Shown here piece after piece: positions 17,915-26,876 of a DNA stretch of 64,000 nt. The notes below the pieces were generated by a model. That model was not told the DNA's origin, searched no databases, and saw only the letters and a program-made list of their open reading frames with translations. A program made the translations under genes and the position numbers. Origin of the DNA: Paenibacillus taichungensis. Its GTDB lineage: Bacteria; Bacillota; Bacilli; Paenibacillales; Paenibacillaceae. The first letter of the stretch is position 1. The number at the start of each line of letters is the position of its first letter. The stretch spans positions 1-64,000 of the forward strand of contig NZ_JABMCC010000118.1 of NCBI RefSeq assembly GCF_013359905.1, read 5' to 3'.

Positions 17915-17970
17915 CCTTTTTCCTCCTATTGCCCTGAATACAATAATCAAACCTAATTTAATCAAAACTC

Positions 17971-17999
17971 TTTATACAAGACAAGTTTCAATGCGTTTA
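17971..17999 (-). promoter_or_regulatory. Degenerate island promoter (TAAAC-N16-TGTATAAA)
   Basis: The spacing is the exact 16 bases of the strong copies, but each element has one or two mismatches. It precedes the DUF2294-like gene by about 57 bases. Confidence 0.35.
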
Positions 18000-18157
18000 C
18001 GGACTAAAGTCCCCACGATCTTTTCATGAAAAAGGAATAGACCCCAGAAGTAGGCTTGGGGTATATCACTGGTTTTACTATGGCTTACAATTATGCAAAT
18101 AAAGCAGCACATTACGTTTAAAACTATACTATTTCGTTTTAGTATCTATTTTTAACT

Positions 18158-18349
18158 TCATTGTTCATTAGGCACGTCAACTTTGAGCAGGCTGAACGCC
18201 ACTAGATTCAAAACCACATTGGCACCATATTCCTTCTCAATTACATCGAACGCTTCTTCCGTTGCACCAACTAGGTCGTCCTTCTCCGTGGTCATCTCCA
18301 TCGTGATGATCTCCTCATGATTCAACGCAAAGGTCAGTCTGTACAGCAT
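18158..18349 (-). CDS. Small hypothetical protein (63 aa)
   Basis: The ATG at 18349 has AAAGGAGG eight or more bases upstream, inside the 3' end of the 108-residue gene; the two frames overlap by 35 bases, so translation is probably coupled. The product has a beta-alpha-beta pattern (MLYRLTFALNHEEIITMEM, then ATEEAFDVIEKEYG and VVLNLVAFSLLKV). A longer frame to 18499 exists but lacks a ribosome site. No family recognised. Confidence 0.6.
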   Translation of the reverse strand: MLYRLTFALNHEEIITMEMTTEKDDLVGATEEAFDVIEKEYGANVVLNLVAFSLLKVDVPNEQ

Positions 18350-18641
18350 CGATGGTTCCCTCCTTTGAAGTAAGTTCAATATTGCGAACATCGGTGAGAT
18401 CAATGATATGCACAACATCATCTGTATCTTCCAAAGTAATCGACTTTCCCTCATTTTTATGTTTAGTGAAAAGTCTTCGGTATTCTTGCTTGACTTCATC
18501 GGCAGTTAAAGGAATCTCGCGTACAACCTTATCGGAATCCTTCTCTTTCTGTTGTAGCCGGGGATTGTCCTCAATCCATGTCACTGTTTTCTTTTTGCCA
18601 CTTCCCTTGAAATAGAAATGAGCGGTGAGTCCAATATTCAT
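18315..18641 (-). CDS. Hypothetical island protein (108 aa)
   Basis: I do not recognise it. The ATG follows CCAGGAGG. The product is charged with a beta start (MNIGLTAHFYFKG) and a helical middle (DEVKQEYRRLFTKHKNEG) and ends with predicted strands. It is the first gene after island promoter 3 and precedes the overlapping 63-residue gene. With its neighbours it forms a group of small accessory genes between fibres and sigma factors. Confidence 0.65.
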   Translation of the reverse strand: MNIGLTAHFYFKGSGKKKTVTWIEDNPRLQQKEKDSDKVVREIPLTADEVKQEYRRLFTKHKNEGKSITLEDTDDVVHIIDLTDVRNIELTSKEGTIDAVQTDLCVES

Positions 18642-18733
18642 CTAGTAATACCTCCTGGCTAAATTAGTGTTCTAACGTATTAGGAAATAAAGAATAAACT
18701 TCGAGTGTTAGCCTTCATACCTTCACTATTCTC

Positions 18734-18762
18734 TCTATACGTCCTAATCGTCAGGATGTTAA
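18734..18762 (-). promoter_or_regulatory. Island promoter 3 (TTAAC-N16-CGTATAGA)
   Basis: CGTATAGA at 18734-18741 and TTAAC at 18758-18762, spacer 16. It reads toward the gene starting at 18641, about 90 bases downstream, and lies just past the terminator of the fibre operon. Confidence 0.8.
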
Positions 18763-18790
18763 CCCTATGCAGCCGCATTTCTCTTTTTTG

Positions 18791-18822
18791 AAACAAAGAA
18801 AGGACAGCATAAGCTATCCCTT
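18791..18822 (-). terminator. Terminator of the fibre operon
   Basis: Arms at 18799-18808 and 18813-18822 with G-U pairs, followed on the minus strand by CTTTGTTT. The hairpin overlaps the stop codon of the 304-residue fibre gene. Confidence 0.7.
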
Positions 18823-19735
18823 AATATTTCTTAACCGCTATGCGATTGCCCAAAGAGTCATAGATGTATTTGAAGTTGGTTTGAATTGGGGTTGCTGCCA
18901 TCCTGGTGATGGACTTTGAATCCAGTCTTCCTTCATCATCATATTGATATATTACATCGACCAAGGTCGGGAGCTGCACGAATTCTTGTCCGTCCAACCG
19001 ATGAACTTCACCAACAGATATCACCAAAAACGAATCATTTTGCCCATATCCATCTGTCGAAATCGGCATGGTCAGCAATGGCTCTGTGACGACCTGCTCC
19101 ATGTAATTGTCTGTGACGACTTGTCGAATGACCCGGCCTTGCATATCAAAAGCAAAATATGTAACTACGTCTGTATAATCCACCAAATCGCTGATTGCAT
19201 CCCAAGGGTCCGTCACACTCAGGCGCTTGCGCTCGGACAAAGTCATACTCACACGGGTTGCACCATCTATAATCATATCTGCACTATGTGTATCCGGATG
19301 GATATAATGATTCGCTTCATTCTCGATATTGAGTAGCTTTTCACGCTCTTGTGAGGTCATAACCACTTTAGTACTTCCATCTATTATAATGTCCGCACTG
19401 TGTGTGTCGGGGTGGGAGTAAATCAACGTTTTGGTACCATTGATATTCACGGCTCCGTTATCGGTATGATTAGAAACGCGGTCACCGCCAACCTTCACAT
19501 ATTCTCCACCGCTGTATGTATACGTCGTTGAGGTGTTCTGATTGCTTGAGTCCTGGCGTACCAGATATAATCTTCCTGCTTCACCTATGGTCGGCAGCTC
19601 CGTTTTTAGTCTCACCGAAACGACATTGCCAGTGGACACTGCGTCCAGTCTTCCATCAAGCGTGGCAAAGGAATCTCTGGCTTGTTTGACTTCACGTTCT
19701 ACCTTGGCAGCTTTGCTGAATGAAACAATATCCAT
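18821..19735 (-). CDS. Phage tail fibre-like protein (304 aa)
   Basis: The N-terminus is a short coiled coil (KAAKVEREVKQARDSFATLDGRL). Residues about 105-175 contain two copies of a HPDTHSADxIIDG-T-VxMT-xER motif, the HPATHPASMI-type repeat of many phage tail fibres. The C-terminal 60 residues read like YD/RHS repeats (YQYDDEGRLDSKS, YIYDSLGNRIA). GGAGGG lies before the ATG. It is the last gene of the fibre operon 18821-25661. A host-binding role is likely by analogy; the target is unknown. Confidence 0.75.
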   Translation of the reverse strand: MDIVSFSKAAKVEREVKQARDSFATLDGRLDAVSTGNVVSVRLKTELPTIGEAGRLYLVRQDSSNQNTSTTYTYSGGEYVKVGGDRVSNHTDNGAVNINGTKTLIYSHPDTHSADIIIDGSTKVVMTSQEREKLLNIENEANHYIHPDTHSADMIIDGATRVSMTLSERKRLSVTDPWDAISDLVDYTDVVTYFAFDMQGRVIRQVVTDNYMEQVVTEPLLTMPISTDGYGQNDSFLVISVGEVHRLDGQEFVQLPTLVDVIYQYDDEGRLDSKSITRMAATPIQTNFKYIYDSLGNRIAVKKY

Positions 19736-19745
19736 GGTATCCCTC

Positions 19746-20141
19746 CTACCTTGTAGTCAAACCAACGACCTCTATATCGAAGTTGGCCATATCTGTTCCT
19801 AAATTTTTCAACGACAAGTGAAGTGTGGAAGTCCCATCGATGTCCTCATAAGGCAAATCGATCATATCGTAAATGCCTTCCATAAAATTTCCCGTCGAGT
19901 ATTGGGCATTGTTGAAATACAGAACCTCCGGATGAGGGCCTGCGCTATTCAGTACATGAACTTCCACATTCGTTTCTCTGGACGGAATGACCCTGATCGT
20001 TTTAATCATGAATCGAGGATGCTCCATCGGAATATCGATCAACGCCATTGCCCCAACGCCAACATACTCTACTCTTCGGGCAAATGAAACTGGCAACATC
20101 ACTTTTCTCATCTCCTCCATCAGTTTCCATGTTCGATTCAA
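19746..20141 (-). CDS. Hypothetical fibre-operon protein (131 aa)
   Basis: I do not recognise it. It starts with TTG at 20141 behind GAAGGAGGG and overlaps the 3' end of the gene upstream. After a short helical lead the product is beta-rich (YVGVGAMALIDIP, TLHLSLKNLG, NFDIEVVGL) like a small jelly-roll or collar protein. It may join fibre subunits to the tail; this is only inferred from its place. Confidence 0.65.
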   Translation of the reverse strand: MNRTWKLMEEMRKVMLPVSFARRVEYVGVGAMALIDIPMEHPRFMIKTIRVIPSRETNVEVHVLNSAGPHPEVLYFNNAQYSTGNFMEGIYDMIDLPYEDIDGTSTLHLSLKNLGTDMANFDIEVVGLTTR

Positions 20142-20698
20142 GGCTTTTCCCTCCTTCTAGGAATATGTGTATCAGGATATCTCCGTGGACGCAGGTAAGC
20201 ACCTGACGTATTGCCACTTCCACTGTAAGACCAATCTCCCCACGTTTTCCCTACCAAACCGGACTGGTTAACAGGAATTTTGACCTTGATACACCAATCG
20301 AGACCTGTATAATTCTGCTTCACTTTCAGTCCTCTGATGGTTTCTCGGATTAAGCCTACTCCACTAGATTGAGTCAAGAACTTGTGCTTAAGGATCATAT
20401 TTTTTTCGTAAGGAATTCCAATCCTCGTTCTTGCTCCGTAAATATACTTGTCCGTAACGTATCCGATCAGATCATCACCATGGCTGTCCAGCAGCCTCCA
20501 CGTTCCCCAACGATAGATGTCAATTAATTCAGCCGTAGTAGATAGTGCTCCTAGCGAATAGATCATTTCCTTGCCTTCAAAGGTTAACGGAACAGCATTG
20601 AGATCGTATCCAACACGATGAGGGACTCCCGCCTTACTTTGGGTAAAAAGAGAACCGCTCGTGGCGGTTCCTACAACGTTTCCTTGATGCACTGTCAT
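20138..20698 (-). CDS. Hypothetical fibre-operon protein (186 aa)
   Basis: The ATG at 20698 has AAGGTGG nine bases upstream; a GTG two codons earlier is possible. The product is beta-rich with many aromatic and glycine residues (DIYRWGTWRLLDS, GLDWCIKVKIP, TWGDWSYSGSGNTSG) and ends in a basic tail. It lies between the 263-residue adhesin paralogue and the 131-residue protein. No family recognised. Confidence 0.65.
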   Translation of the reverse strand: MTVHQGNVVGTATSGSLFTQSKAGVPHRVGYDLNAVPLTFEGKEMIYSLGALSTTAELIDIYRWGTWRLLDSHGDDLIGYVTDKYIYGARTRIGIPYEKNMILKHKFLTQSSGVGLIRETIRGLKVKQNYTGLDWCIKVKIPVNQSGLVGKTWGDWSYSGSGNTSGAYLRPRRYPDTHIPRRREKP

Positions 20699-20712
20699 GT
20701 CCACTCACCACC

Positions 20713-21504
20713 TTAATTCATCAGGACAGCAACCGTAGCGCCTGATAAGAAGCTCTGTCCACCGATGGACAACGAGTACACCTTATATGTTTTGGTACCT
20801 ACTTTGATCTCATCTCCATGGGAAACACCGGCAGAAGGTACTGCATAAATATCAATAAGTTCACCTCTTGGTCCTTCCACACCATTGCACATAATAACCG
20901 GGGCAAGATGATAAAGAGAACCCCAACCTGGATTAACCGGAAGCATTGCAGAATAAGCATCATAGATGTTGTTGACCATCTGTTTATCTTTATCCCTTAA
21001 CGTTCGGATGCCGTTATCCCCGTTGTAACTGAGGCCGACACCCAAACTTGAGGAATCCGCCTCTGTGGCATACCTGTTCAAAATTCCGAAGTAACCTAGA
21101 TTAGAGATGCCTGTAACCGAGTTCACATCACCCTGCAAATAAATAATGATTCGGTTCGCTTGGACGGAAACCTGATAATCAATCAATAGATTCGTGTCCA
21201 CAATACTGGTATGACATAGAAAGTCCTTTTTCACTTCAGTTCTACCCACCGGGATGCTGCCGTCTGTTGCCATAACATCTTCGCACACGCTCACTGAGAG
21301 TTTGTTCCCCGTAGTTCCCTTTGTATTTCCAACCTCGAGTCGGAAGAATAACTTGTCTGTACCTGTAGTACCAACTGATTTGAGCACGATCACACTGGCT
21401 GTTTCATAAAAGATCGACCAGGGCGAACCCGCAATCGTTTTAAACCCCTGTACCATATTTGCGAATAATTCATTCATTTTAACTCTACCTGAGAAATTGG
21501 CCAT
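20713..21504 (-). CDS. Adhesin-family paralogue, EG-x-RG motif (263 aa)
   Basis: This is the most diverged of five island proteins that share a C-terminal segment with a conserved EGxRG motif (here NGVEGPRGELIDIYAV) followed by a short Tyr-Val strand. The body is beta-rich. It has an AGGAGGTG ribosome site and lies 16 bp behind the 317-residue paralogue. It is probably an exposed tail-tip or spike protein; no database family comes to mind. Confidence 0.65.
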   Translation of the reverse strand: MANFSGRVKMNELFANMVQGFKTIAGSPWSIFYETASVIVLKSVGTTGTDKLFFRLEVGNTKGTTGNKLSVSVCEDVMATDGSIPVGRTEVKKDFLCHTSIVDTNLLIDYQVSVQANRIIIYLQGDVNSVTGISNLGYFGILNRYATEADSSSLGVGLSYNGDNGIRTLRDKDKQMVNNIYDAYSAMLPVNPGWGSLYHLAPVIMCNGVEGPRGELIDIYAVPSAGVSHGDEIKVGTKTYKVYSLSIGGQSFLSGATVAVLMN

Positions 21505-21520
21505 ACTTCATAAACACCTC

Positions 21521-22474
21521 CTAGATTTGGAAAAGTAAAGCCCTTTGCCCGCCACCAAGCAGTCTGGCACCGTGAAAAAACTTAGGCCTGCCATACACAG
21601 CAACCTGATTCGTATTGTAGTAATACCGTCCATAATCCGTATTGGGATAATCTTGATCCACGACATGAAACACATAATACTTACCGTCATTACCAAGGTC
21701 GAGTATCGATCCGTCCGGGTGCTGCGCACTGTTTTTGAAAACAATGGACCGCATGCCTTTAAATTCGCCCCGCGCTCCTTCCAATGGGTGGTAAACCATG
21801 AATGGAGTAACATAGTATCTTGAGCCTACACCTGGAGAAGGAATGGACTCCGTTCCAAAGTTGTATAGCGCATATTCTGCTCCATTCCGGGAAGTCATTA
21901 CAACCCCCCTTGGGGTGTCGTATTGATCTGACGTGTTGTTATCCGAAGTATTGAAAGGCATATGTGGGAATATACCATAGAACTTATTCGCGATTGCCGG
22001 ATCTTCTTGCTCTAATGACTGGCATTTACCTAGAAATATCCGTACTGGGTAGGCTCGTTCCGGGTAGTTTAGACTCTCCCCGTGGATGAACAAGATATCT
22101 TCATTCGTAATCACAGACCACTTATAATTCACATTATACTGTCCGTTATGACACAAAAAGGGAGTTTCCAACATGAATTTATCTGTGTCTAATGGTGGAT
22201 TTACGAATAGATCTGGCGATGCTATGTTGCTTCCAAGATTCTTCAGTCCCCAACGAATATTGACTCCTCTGGCGTGCGCCCATACACACATCGTAAAACG
22301 CATGGATGTATTTTTTTTATTAGTAAGCAGCGCATTTCCCCAGTTGGCATAGGTCGTTTCGGCCGTATATATCGTATCCCAATAGGGGTCGAGTGCATCT
22401 TTTAACGTGCTAACAAGTGTTGAAGCAAATACATTCAAGGTACTGGTAAACTCGTGTCTGCGTATCATTGTCAT
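21521..22474 (-). CDS. Adhesin-family paralogue, EG-x-RG motif (317 aa)
   Basis: It is clearly homologous to the 352-residue neighbour. Shared blocks are RRHEF/RRYEF at the N-terminus, YPVRIFLG, LEQEDPAIANKFYGIFPHMP, SRNGAEYALYNF, VPSPGVG/IPSPGVG, VYHPLEGARGEFKG, PDGSILDLG-DGKYYVFH and a C-terminal LLGGGQRALLF. AAGGAGGTG precedes the ATG, and it follows the paralogue by 4 bp. A tandem duplication followed by divergence is evident. The role is probably surface recognition at the tail tip. Confidence 0.75.
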   Translation of the reverse strand: MTMIRRHEFTSTLNVFASTLVSTLKDALDPYWDTIYTAETTYANWGNALLTNKKNTSMRFTMCVWAHARGVNIRWGLKNLGSNIASPDLFVNPPLDTDKFMLETPFLCHNGQYNVNYKWSVITNEDILFIHGESLNYPERAYPVRIFLGKCQSLEQEDPAIANKFYGIFPHMPFNTSDNNTSDQYDTPRGVVMTSRNGAEYALYNFGTESIPSPGVGSRYYVTPFMVYHPLEGARGEFKGMRSIVFKNSAQHPDGSILDLGNDGKYYVFHVVDQDYPNTDYGRYYYNTNQVAVYGRPKFFHGARLLGGGQRALLFQI

Positions 22475-22477
22475 ATA

Positions 22478-23536
22478 TTACACCTCCTTTTCAATCTCGA
22501 ACAACAGCACTCGCTGTCCGCCACCGAGGAGTAAAGGAGAATCGAAGAAGTAGGGTTGGCCTGAGAAAAATCCACCTGCTGTAGAGGCCCAACCTTGATA
22601 TGTTGGTGGATTCTGCTGAGACAAGGTATGAAAGACATAATACCTTTCATCTCCGAGATCGAGAATCGAACCATCTGGATACATACTTGAATCTCTAAGA
22701 ACTGCTGTCTTCACTCCATAAAACTCGCCTCTTACACCTTCTATATCATGCCAAACATAAAATGGAGAAATAAAAAATCTTCCCCCTACTCCAGGTGACG
22801 GAACCTGAGAACTTGTAGCGAAATGGTATAAAGAGTTAGGCTTACCATTTCGTGAAGAACGCACATAACCTCGTCCTGCCCTATACATGAGCTCATCATC
22901 ATCATTATTCAGGCCGAGAGGATAGTGACTAAAAACTCCAACAAAGTCATTTGCAATAAGTGGATCTTCATTCTCAAGAGCCATTAATCTTCCCATGTAT
23001 AGTCTTACTGGATATGCCTGATTTCCTCCTTGAGGTTCTCCATAGAGGAAAATATACTGCTCCGTGATGAACAAATTCCACTTATAATAAGTGTTAACTG
23101 CATTGTGACTACGAGTTCCTCCATCCAGAATACAAGTATTCAAAGGTATCTCTGTCATGTGACCAACATCTGTATATAAGTCTGGCTTGATTTCAGTCCC
23201 ATTGTTTCGTAAACCTACTCGCCAAACATAACTTCTGCTGTAATCTACATAATCGTAATTCGTGTAGAAACGCGAGAAATTCATGCTAATTGTAAAGAAC
23301 ATACTTGGGTCTTTTACATTCTGCGCGGTAATTGTCCCCTGATTAGTAGAAGTCCGCCCCGTAGAATTCCAACTTTTAGGTACAGCATACTCATTATTGT
23401 TATAATATGACCACTCCCAATGAATATCTCCATACAAATCTTGAGTTACTGTCTTGTGTAGCTCAGAAATAAAGTTGTTACAGTAAGAATAGAATTCATA
23501 TCTTCGTAATGGTCCGAGTAATATATTTTCAGCCAT
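22478..23536 (-). CDS. Adhesin-family paralogue, EG-x-RG motif (352 aa)
   Basis: It is a tandem copy of the 317-residue protein, with RRYEFYSYCNNF near the start, YPVRLYMGRLMALENEDP, SRNGKPNSLYHF, VPSPGVGGRFF, VWHDIEGVRGEFYG, DGSILDLGDERYYVFH and LLGGGQRVLLFEI at the end. The SD AAGGGGGGG is strong. Insertions account for the extra length. Two larger relatives (377 and 639 residues) lie 15 kb upstream in the island, which points to a repeated module used in several tail-tip parts. Confidence 0.75.
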   Translation of the reverse strand: MAENILLGPLRRYEFYSYCNNFISELHKTVTQDLYGDIHWEWSYYNNNEYAVPKSWNSTGRTSTNQGTITAQNVKDPSMFFTISMNFSRFYTNYDYVDYSRSYVWRVGLRNNGTEIKPDLYTDVGHMTEIPLNTCILDGGTRSHNAVNTYYKWNLFITEQYIFLYGEPQGGNQAYPVRLYMGRLMALENEDPLIANDFVGVFSHYPLGLNNDDDELMYRAGRGYVRSSRNGKPNSLYHFATSSQVPSPGVGGRFFISPFYVWHDIEGVRGEFYGVKTAVLRDSSMYPDGSILDLGDERYYVFHTLSQQNPPTYQGWASTAGGFFSGQPYFFDSPLLLGGGQRVLLFEIEKEV

Positions 23537-23548
23537 GATTTCCCCCCC

Positions 23549-23893
23549 TTAACTACCGAATCGAATACTCATTTCTCGAAGAATGCTCTCTTTAATAACA
23601 GTTAGAAGAAGCGTTTTAACCATCGTGCTTCTTTCTTGAAGAAATAAAAAATCTCTACTTTCTGGTGATTGGTGCTCTTCATTATTCTTATTTGAATTTA
23701 AATCTGAAATTTCAACTATTCCTTTAAGCGAAGACAAAAACTTATGTGCTACATTATCAAACAGAATATGGCTTTCAAAAGCAAAAATCAGTACTTCAAT
23801 TTCCTCTGTATTGAACGGCTCCGAATGATTACCCACTAACTTATCCATAATGGTATGGAGTGCAAATTTGACATCCTGTACAGTCCTCGTCAC
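23549..23893 (-). CDS. Hypothetical helical protein (114 aa)
   Basis: It starts with GTG at 23893, overlapping the stop of the 588-residue fibre gene (ATTTGAAGTG); a weak AAAGG lies about twelve bases upstream. The product is helical and has an asparagine-rich middle (LNSNKNNEEHQS). Sitting between a fibre and its downstream adhesins, it may be a fibre assembly chaperone; this is inference from position. Confidence 0.55.
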   Translation of the reverse strand: MTRTVQDVKFALHTIMDKLVGNHSEPFNTEEIEVLIFAFESHILFDNVAHKFLSSLKGIVEISDLNSNKNNEEHQSPESRDFLFLQERSTMVKTLLLTVIKESILREMSIRFGS

Positions 23894-23894
23894 T

Positions 23895-25661
23895 TCAAAT
23901 CACAACCTTTCTGATTTTTACTTGTTTGATATTACCGATAGCGTCATATTCAAACGCTTTCTGAACTCCTCGGCCGTCATAAATCAAGGTTTCGGTCTTC
24001 ACCGTACCGTCCGTATTGTAGGTAAATGATGTTCTTTTCAAAAGCTGCGGTGTCACGTTCACAGAGAACACTTCCTCGGACTCGATGTCACCATTTGAAT
24101 AATAGTTATATACGACATCTAGTTCCAGAGCAGATCCTTCAAGAAAATCAATTCTTCTGCGGATGTCCGTATCATCGAAGGTATCTCCCCCTTGAAGCAC
24201 GTAATACTCAGCTCCATTGTTAATTTCCCTCATTACCTTACCTGTAAGATCTCGCTGATACTCAATGGACTTGATCTGTCCGCTACTTTCAGTAATCTCT
24301 TGTCGTTCGAGGTTTCCATCCATGCTATAGAAGTACTCAATCGTGCGATTAATTCCTCCATTAATCTTTTCTCTATGTACTTTTCCATCGGGATAGTAGG
24401 TATAATCCGTTACCGAAGTCGTGTTAATGATAGACCCTCGGCCAATGACAGTTACTCTAGCTTCCTTAGGCACATCAAATCTAAACCGAATAAGCGTATC
24501 GCTATATTCAATGTAATCGTCCCCTACATCCATGCGTATTCCGTCCAGAAATACCTCTGCGGAATTTGAACCAATCACGTATCGAGGTACCTGAAAATCC
24601 CTGGTAATCGACAATCTACTGTTAGGAGACGAAGTGAAGTGAAATACCGATTGATGTTCCATGGTACCTCGGCTTTCAGCTAATTCAAGTCGGCTCTGCA
24701 TGTTATCGAGTCTGTCTTTAAGAGCATCATAGACGACTCCATTTTTATCTTCCCGTGAAACAACAACCTCTTTTGAAGTGGTCTCCAATTCGGTTTGCAT
24801 GGCTTTGATCTCTGCATCATGTGTAACGATCGTTGTGGTATGCATGCCAACAGTTGTTTCCAGACTAGATACGCGTTCTCCTAGTGCAGACATGTCATTT
24901 TCGATAGAGCCCTTAGTTAAGAAATATCTAAAATCCATAGCCGTGAGTGAAGTCGTTGGTGATACCCCAACATCAAGTCCACCAATAATTATAGCATCTT
25001 GCGGTTCCTCCTTTTTTATACTATAGGCGTACCTGCCATCCTCATGCAGAAAAATATAATAAGATGTATTTGCTGTGATGTCCGGAATGCTAAATGTTTG
25101 GGAAAATTGATCTACAATAACCTTGTTGATACTCGCTCTCCCGGCATTAATCGTAACTTGAACACTGTTATACATACTCAGATATGTGGGGTTCGTAATG
25201 GCGAAATCCTGAATGGGCTGCTTAGATACAACCTCAATGACCTTCTCCAAAGTATCAAACCGTTGATTTATCGATACCTCTTCTCCACGTGCTTCCTTAA
25301 TTTCTATCTCTGCCAAACTTAATCTTTTCTCATGATCATCCTGATTCTTCGAAAGGACGTTGACATCTGCTCTTACCGTCAGAATATCCTGCTGAACATC
25401 ATCAAGTCGTGAGTTGTTCGAAGTAACTGTAGTCTCCACAGCGCCTAGTCTCTGCTCATGATCATTTACCTTATCACGACTAACCTTTGCAGATTCTTCT
25501 ACTAGGGTAATTCGATCACCCAGACTAACCTCAGAACCTCTGGCGTCATCCAATTCTGCAAGATAGGAATCAATCTCAGTATGCGTTCTAACCCCGATAT
25601 CACTTAGTTCCTTATGACTCCTGGCGGATGATGTATGAGACTGGTTAATTCTTACTGACAT
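23895..25661 (-). CDS. Tail fibre with coiled-coil stalk and YD-like tip (588 aa)
   Basis: Residues 1-170 are a coiled coil typical of phage fibres (ELDDARGSEVSLGDRITLVEE, HEQRLGAVETTV). A beta domain follows (about 175-260), then a second coiled coil (260-340), a further beta domain, and about 180 C-terminal residues with YD/RHS-like strands (FYSMDGNLERQEI, TYNTDGTVKTETLIYDGRG, FEYDAIGNIKQVK). A GGAGGTGG ribosome site is 8 bases from the ATG. It is the first gene behind island promoter 4 and heads the operon down to 18821. Confidence 0.8.
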   Translation of the reverse strand: MSVRINQSHTSSARSHKELSDIGVRTHTEIDSYLAELDDARGSEVSLGDRITLVEESAKVSRDKVNDHEQRLGAVETTVTSNNSRLDDVQQDILTVRADVNVLSKNQDDHEKRLSLAEIEIKEARGEEVSINQRFDTLEKVIEVVSKQPIQDFAITNPTYLSMYNSVQVTINAGRASINKVIVDQFSQTFSIPDITANTSYYIFLHEDGRYAYSIKKEEPQDAIIIGGLDVGVSPTTSLTAMDFRYFLTKGSIENDMSALGERVSSLETTVGMHTTTIVTHDAEIKAMQTELETTSKEVVVSREDKNGVVYDALKDRLDNMQSRLELAESRGTMEHQSVFHFTSSPNSRLSITRDFQVPRYVIGSNSAEVFLDGIRMDVGDDYIEYSDTLIRFRFDVPKEARVTVIGRGSIINTTSVTDYTYYPDGKVHREKINGGINRTIEYFYSMDGNLERQEITESSGQIKSIEYQRDLTGKVMREINNGAEYYVLQGGDTFDDTDIRRRIDFLEGSALELDVVYNYYSNGDIESEEVFSVNVTPQLLKRTSFTYNTDGTVKTETLIYDGRGVQKAFEYDAIGNIKQVKIRKVVI

Positions 25662-25690
25662 TTGACCACCTCCATTCTTGCCTTACATAA

Positions 25691-25719
25691 TCTATACGTA
25701 ATGGTTCCATTAAAATTAA
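25691..25719 (-). promoter_or_regulatory. Island promoter 4 (TTAAT-N16-CGTATAGA)
   Basis: CGTATAGA at 25691-25698 and TTAAT at 25715-25719, spacer 16, directly after the stop of the 379-residue gene. The spacer holds the palindrome TAATGGAACCATTA. It drives the 588-residue fibre and its operon. Confidence 0.8.
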
Positions 25720-25720
25720 G

Positions 25721-26860
25721 CTAGATGTATGTCGAATACATTTGGAGAGAAAATTTAACTTGGGAGGCATATCTGTCTTGTGATTCTTCCCTTTCCATTC
25801 GCAGCCAAAATGGATAGTAGGCTCCCGGCGAAATGCTAAAGGCCGTGTTTGAGTAACTGAAAGCACCCGGGATACCTCCAACGTCAGGCGCAATTTGTAC
25901 TTTTTCCGTGCCTGTTGTAAGCGCAAAGGTTACATCCTTAAATTCTCCTGACAACATGGGATTTTTGGCGAACATTCGAACTTCTTGAGTTGCAGAACCA
26001 CCTGCTGTTAAATAACCAAGGAAACGATCCGTATTTGGGTAAAGGAGGACATCGAAATCTTCCCCGGTTTCAGGATTTGACTCTTTATAATATAAATCTG
26101 GAGTAACCTCGAAATACATTTGGTCACCTCGAAAGAGCTTTATGGAATCCATGGCCTGAAAACGATTACCATCGGGAAGCTTAACCCCAAAATTCCCCTC
26201 AAAAGGATACGAATATTGCCCCATATCAAAATGCACAACCGTTTCCTCGGACCGACATACTCTTGATTCGAGCACAATCCCATTCTTGTCAATCAGATCT
26301 ACCACAGTTCCTTTGGTCAGATTATCTACGGCAACAGACGTCCCCTTGTTGATTCGAATATACTGAACTTGCATTGGATGATCTCCATCCCCTTTTAAAT
26401 AGAGACCAATCTTGGGCGCTCCCGCCAATTCAACGGAACCTATAATGTTCCACAGCAAGCCATCATCTGACCAATATGCCGTATAATAGTTGTAGTCTCG
26501 TACTAACCGAATCCAAGGATAGGTTTTCAACAAAGGGGTTGGCAGAGACATATCTAGAAACTCTTCAATCTCCATGAAATTATGCTCGTCCACAAAAACA
26601 ATAACGCCTCCATAACACCCCTCCGTATCCGGGTTGTAGCTGTTCCTCACATCCATCACGAATTGCTTGATATCCGTTAAAGGTTTGTAGAACATATACA
26701 GTGGATCGGAGCCATGTTTCAGCACTAAGCTACCTCTACCCGCTTCAAAGCGGGCAGGGTCGTTAGGCAGCACTTCCCATTTAAAATCAAGGCTGGAGTT
26801 GGAATTGGTGAAGTCTTCCTCGTAAATCCTGCCTGATTCTATCAATCTTGCAACACCCAT
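25721..26860 (-). CDS. Beta-sandwich adhesin (379 aa)
   Basis: Residues about 1-185 have the look of a concanavalin-A-like sandwich of the DUF1349 or glycosidase-C-terminal type: EDFTNSNSSLDFKWEVL, the SDGLLWN motif after YYTAYW and an ending strand QVQYIRINKG. The remaining half is another beta domain. AGGAGG precedes the ATG. It follows the 1548-residue gene by 16 bp in one operon. Carbohydrate binding on a cell surface is plausible. Confidence 0.65.
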   Translation of the reverse strand: MGVARLIESGRIYEEDFTNSNSSLDFKWEVLPNDPARFEAGRGSLVLKHGSDPLYMFYKPLTDIKQFVMDVRNSYNPDTEGCYGGVIVFVDEHNFMEIEEFLDMSLPTPLLKTYPWIRLVRDYNYYTAYWSDDGLLWNIIGSVELAGAPKIGLYLKGDGDHPMQVQYIRINKGTSVAVDNLTKGTVVDLIDKNGIVLESRVCRSEETVVHFDMGQYSYPFEGNFGVKLPDGNRFQAMDSIKLFRGDQMYFEVTPDLYYKESNPETGEDFDVLLYPNTDRFLGYLTAGGSATQEVRMFAKNPMLSGEFKDVTFALTTGTEKVQIAPDVGGIPGAFSYSNTAFSISPGAYYPFWLRMEREESQDRYASQVKFSLQMYSTYI

Positions 26861-26876
26861 AAAGATCCTCCTTTCA

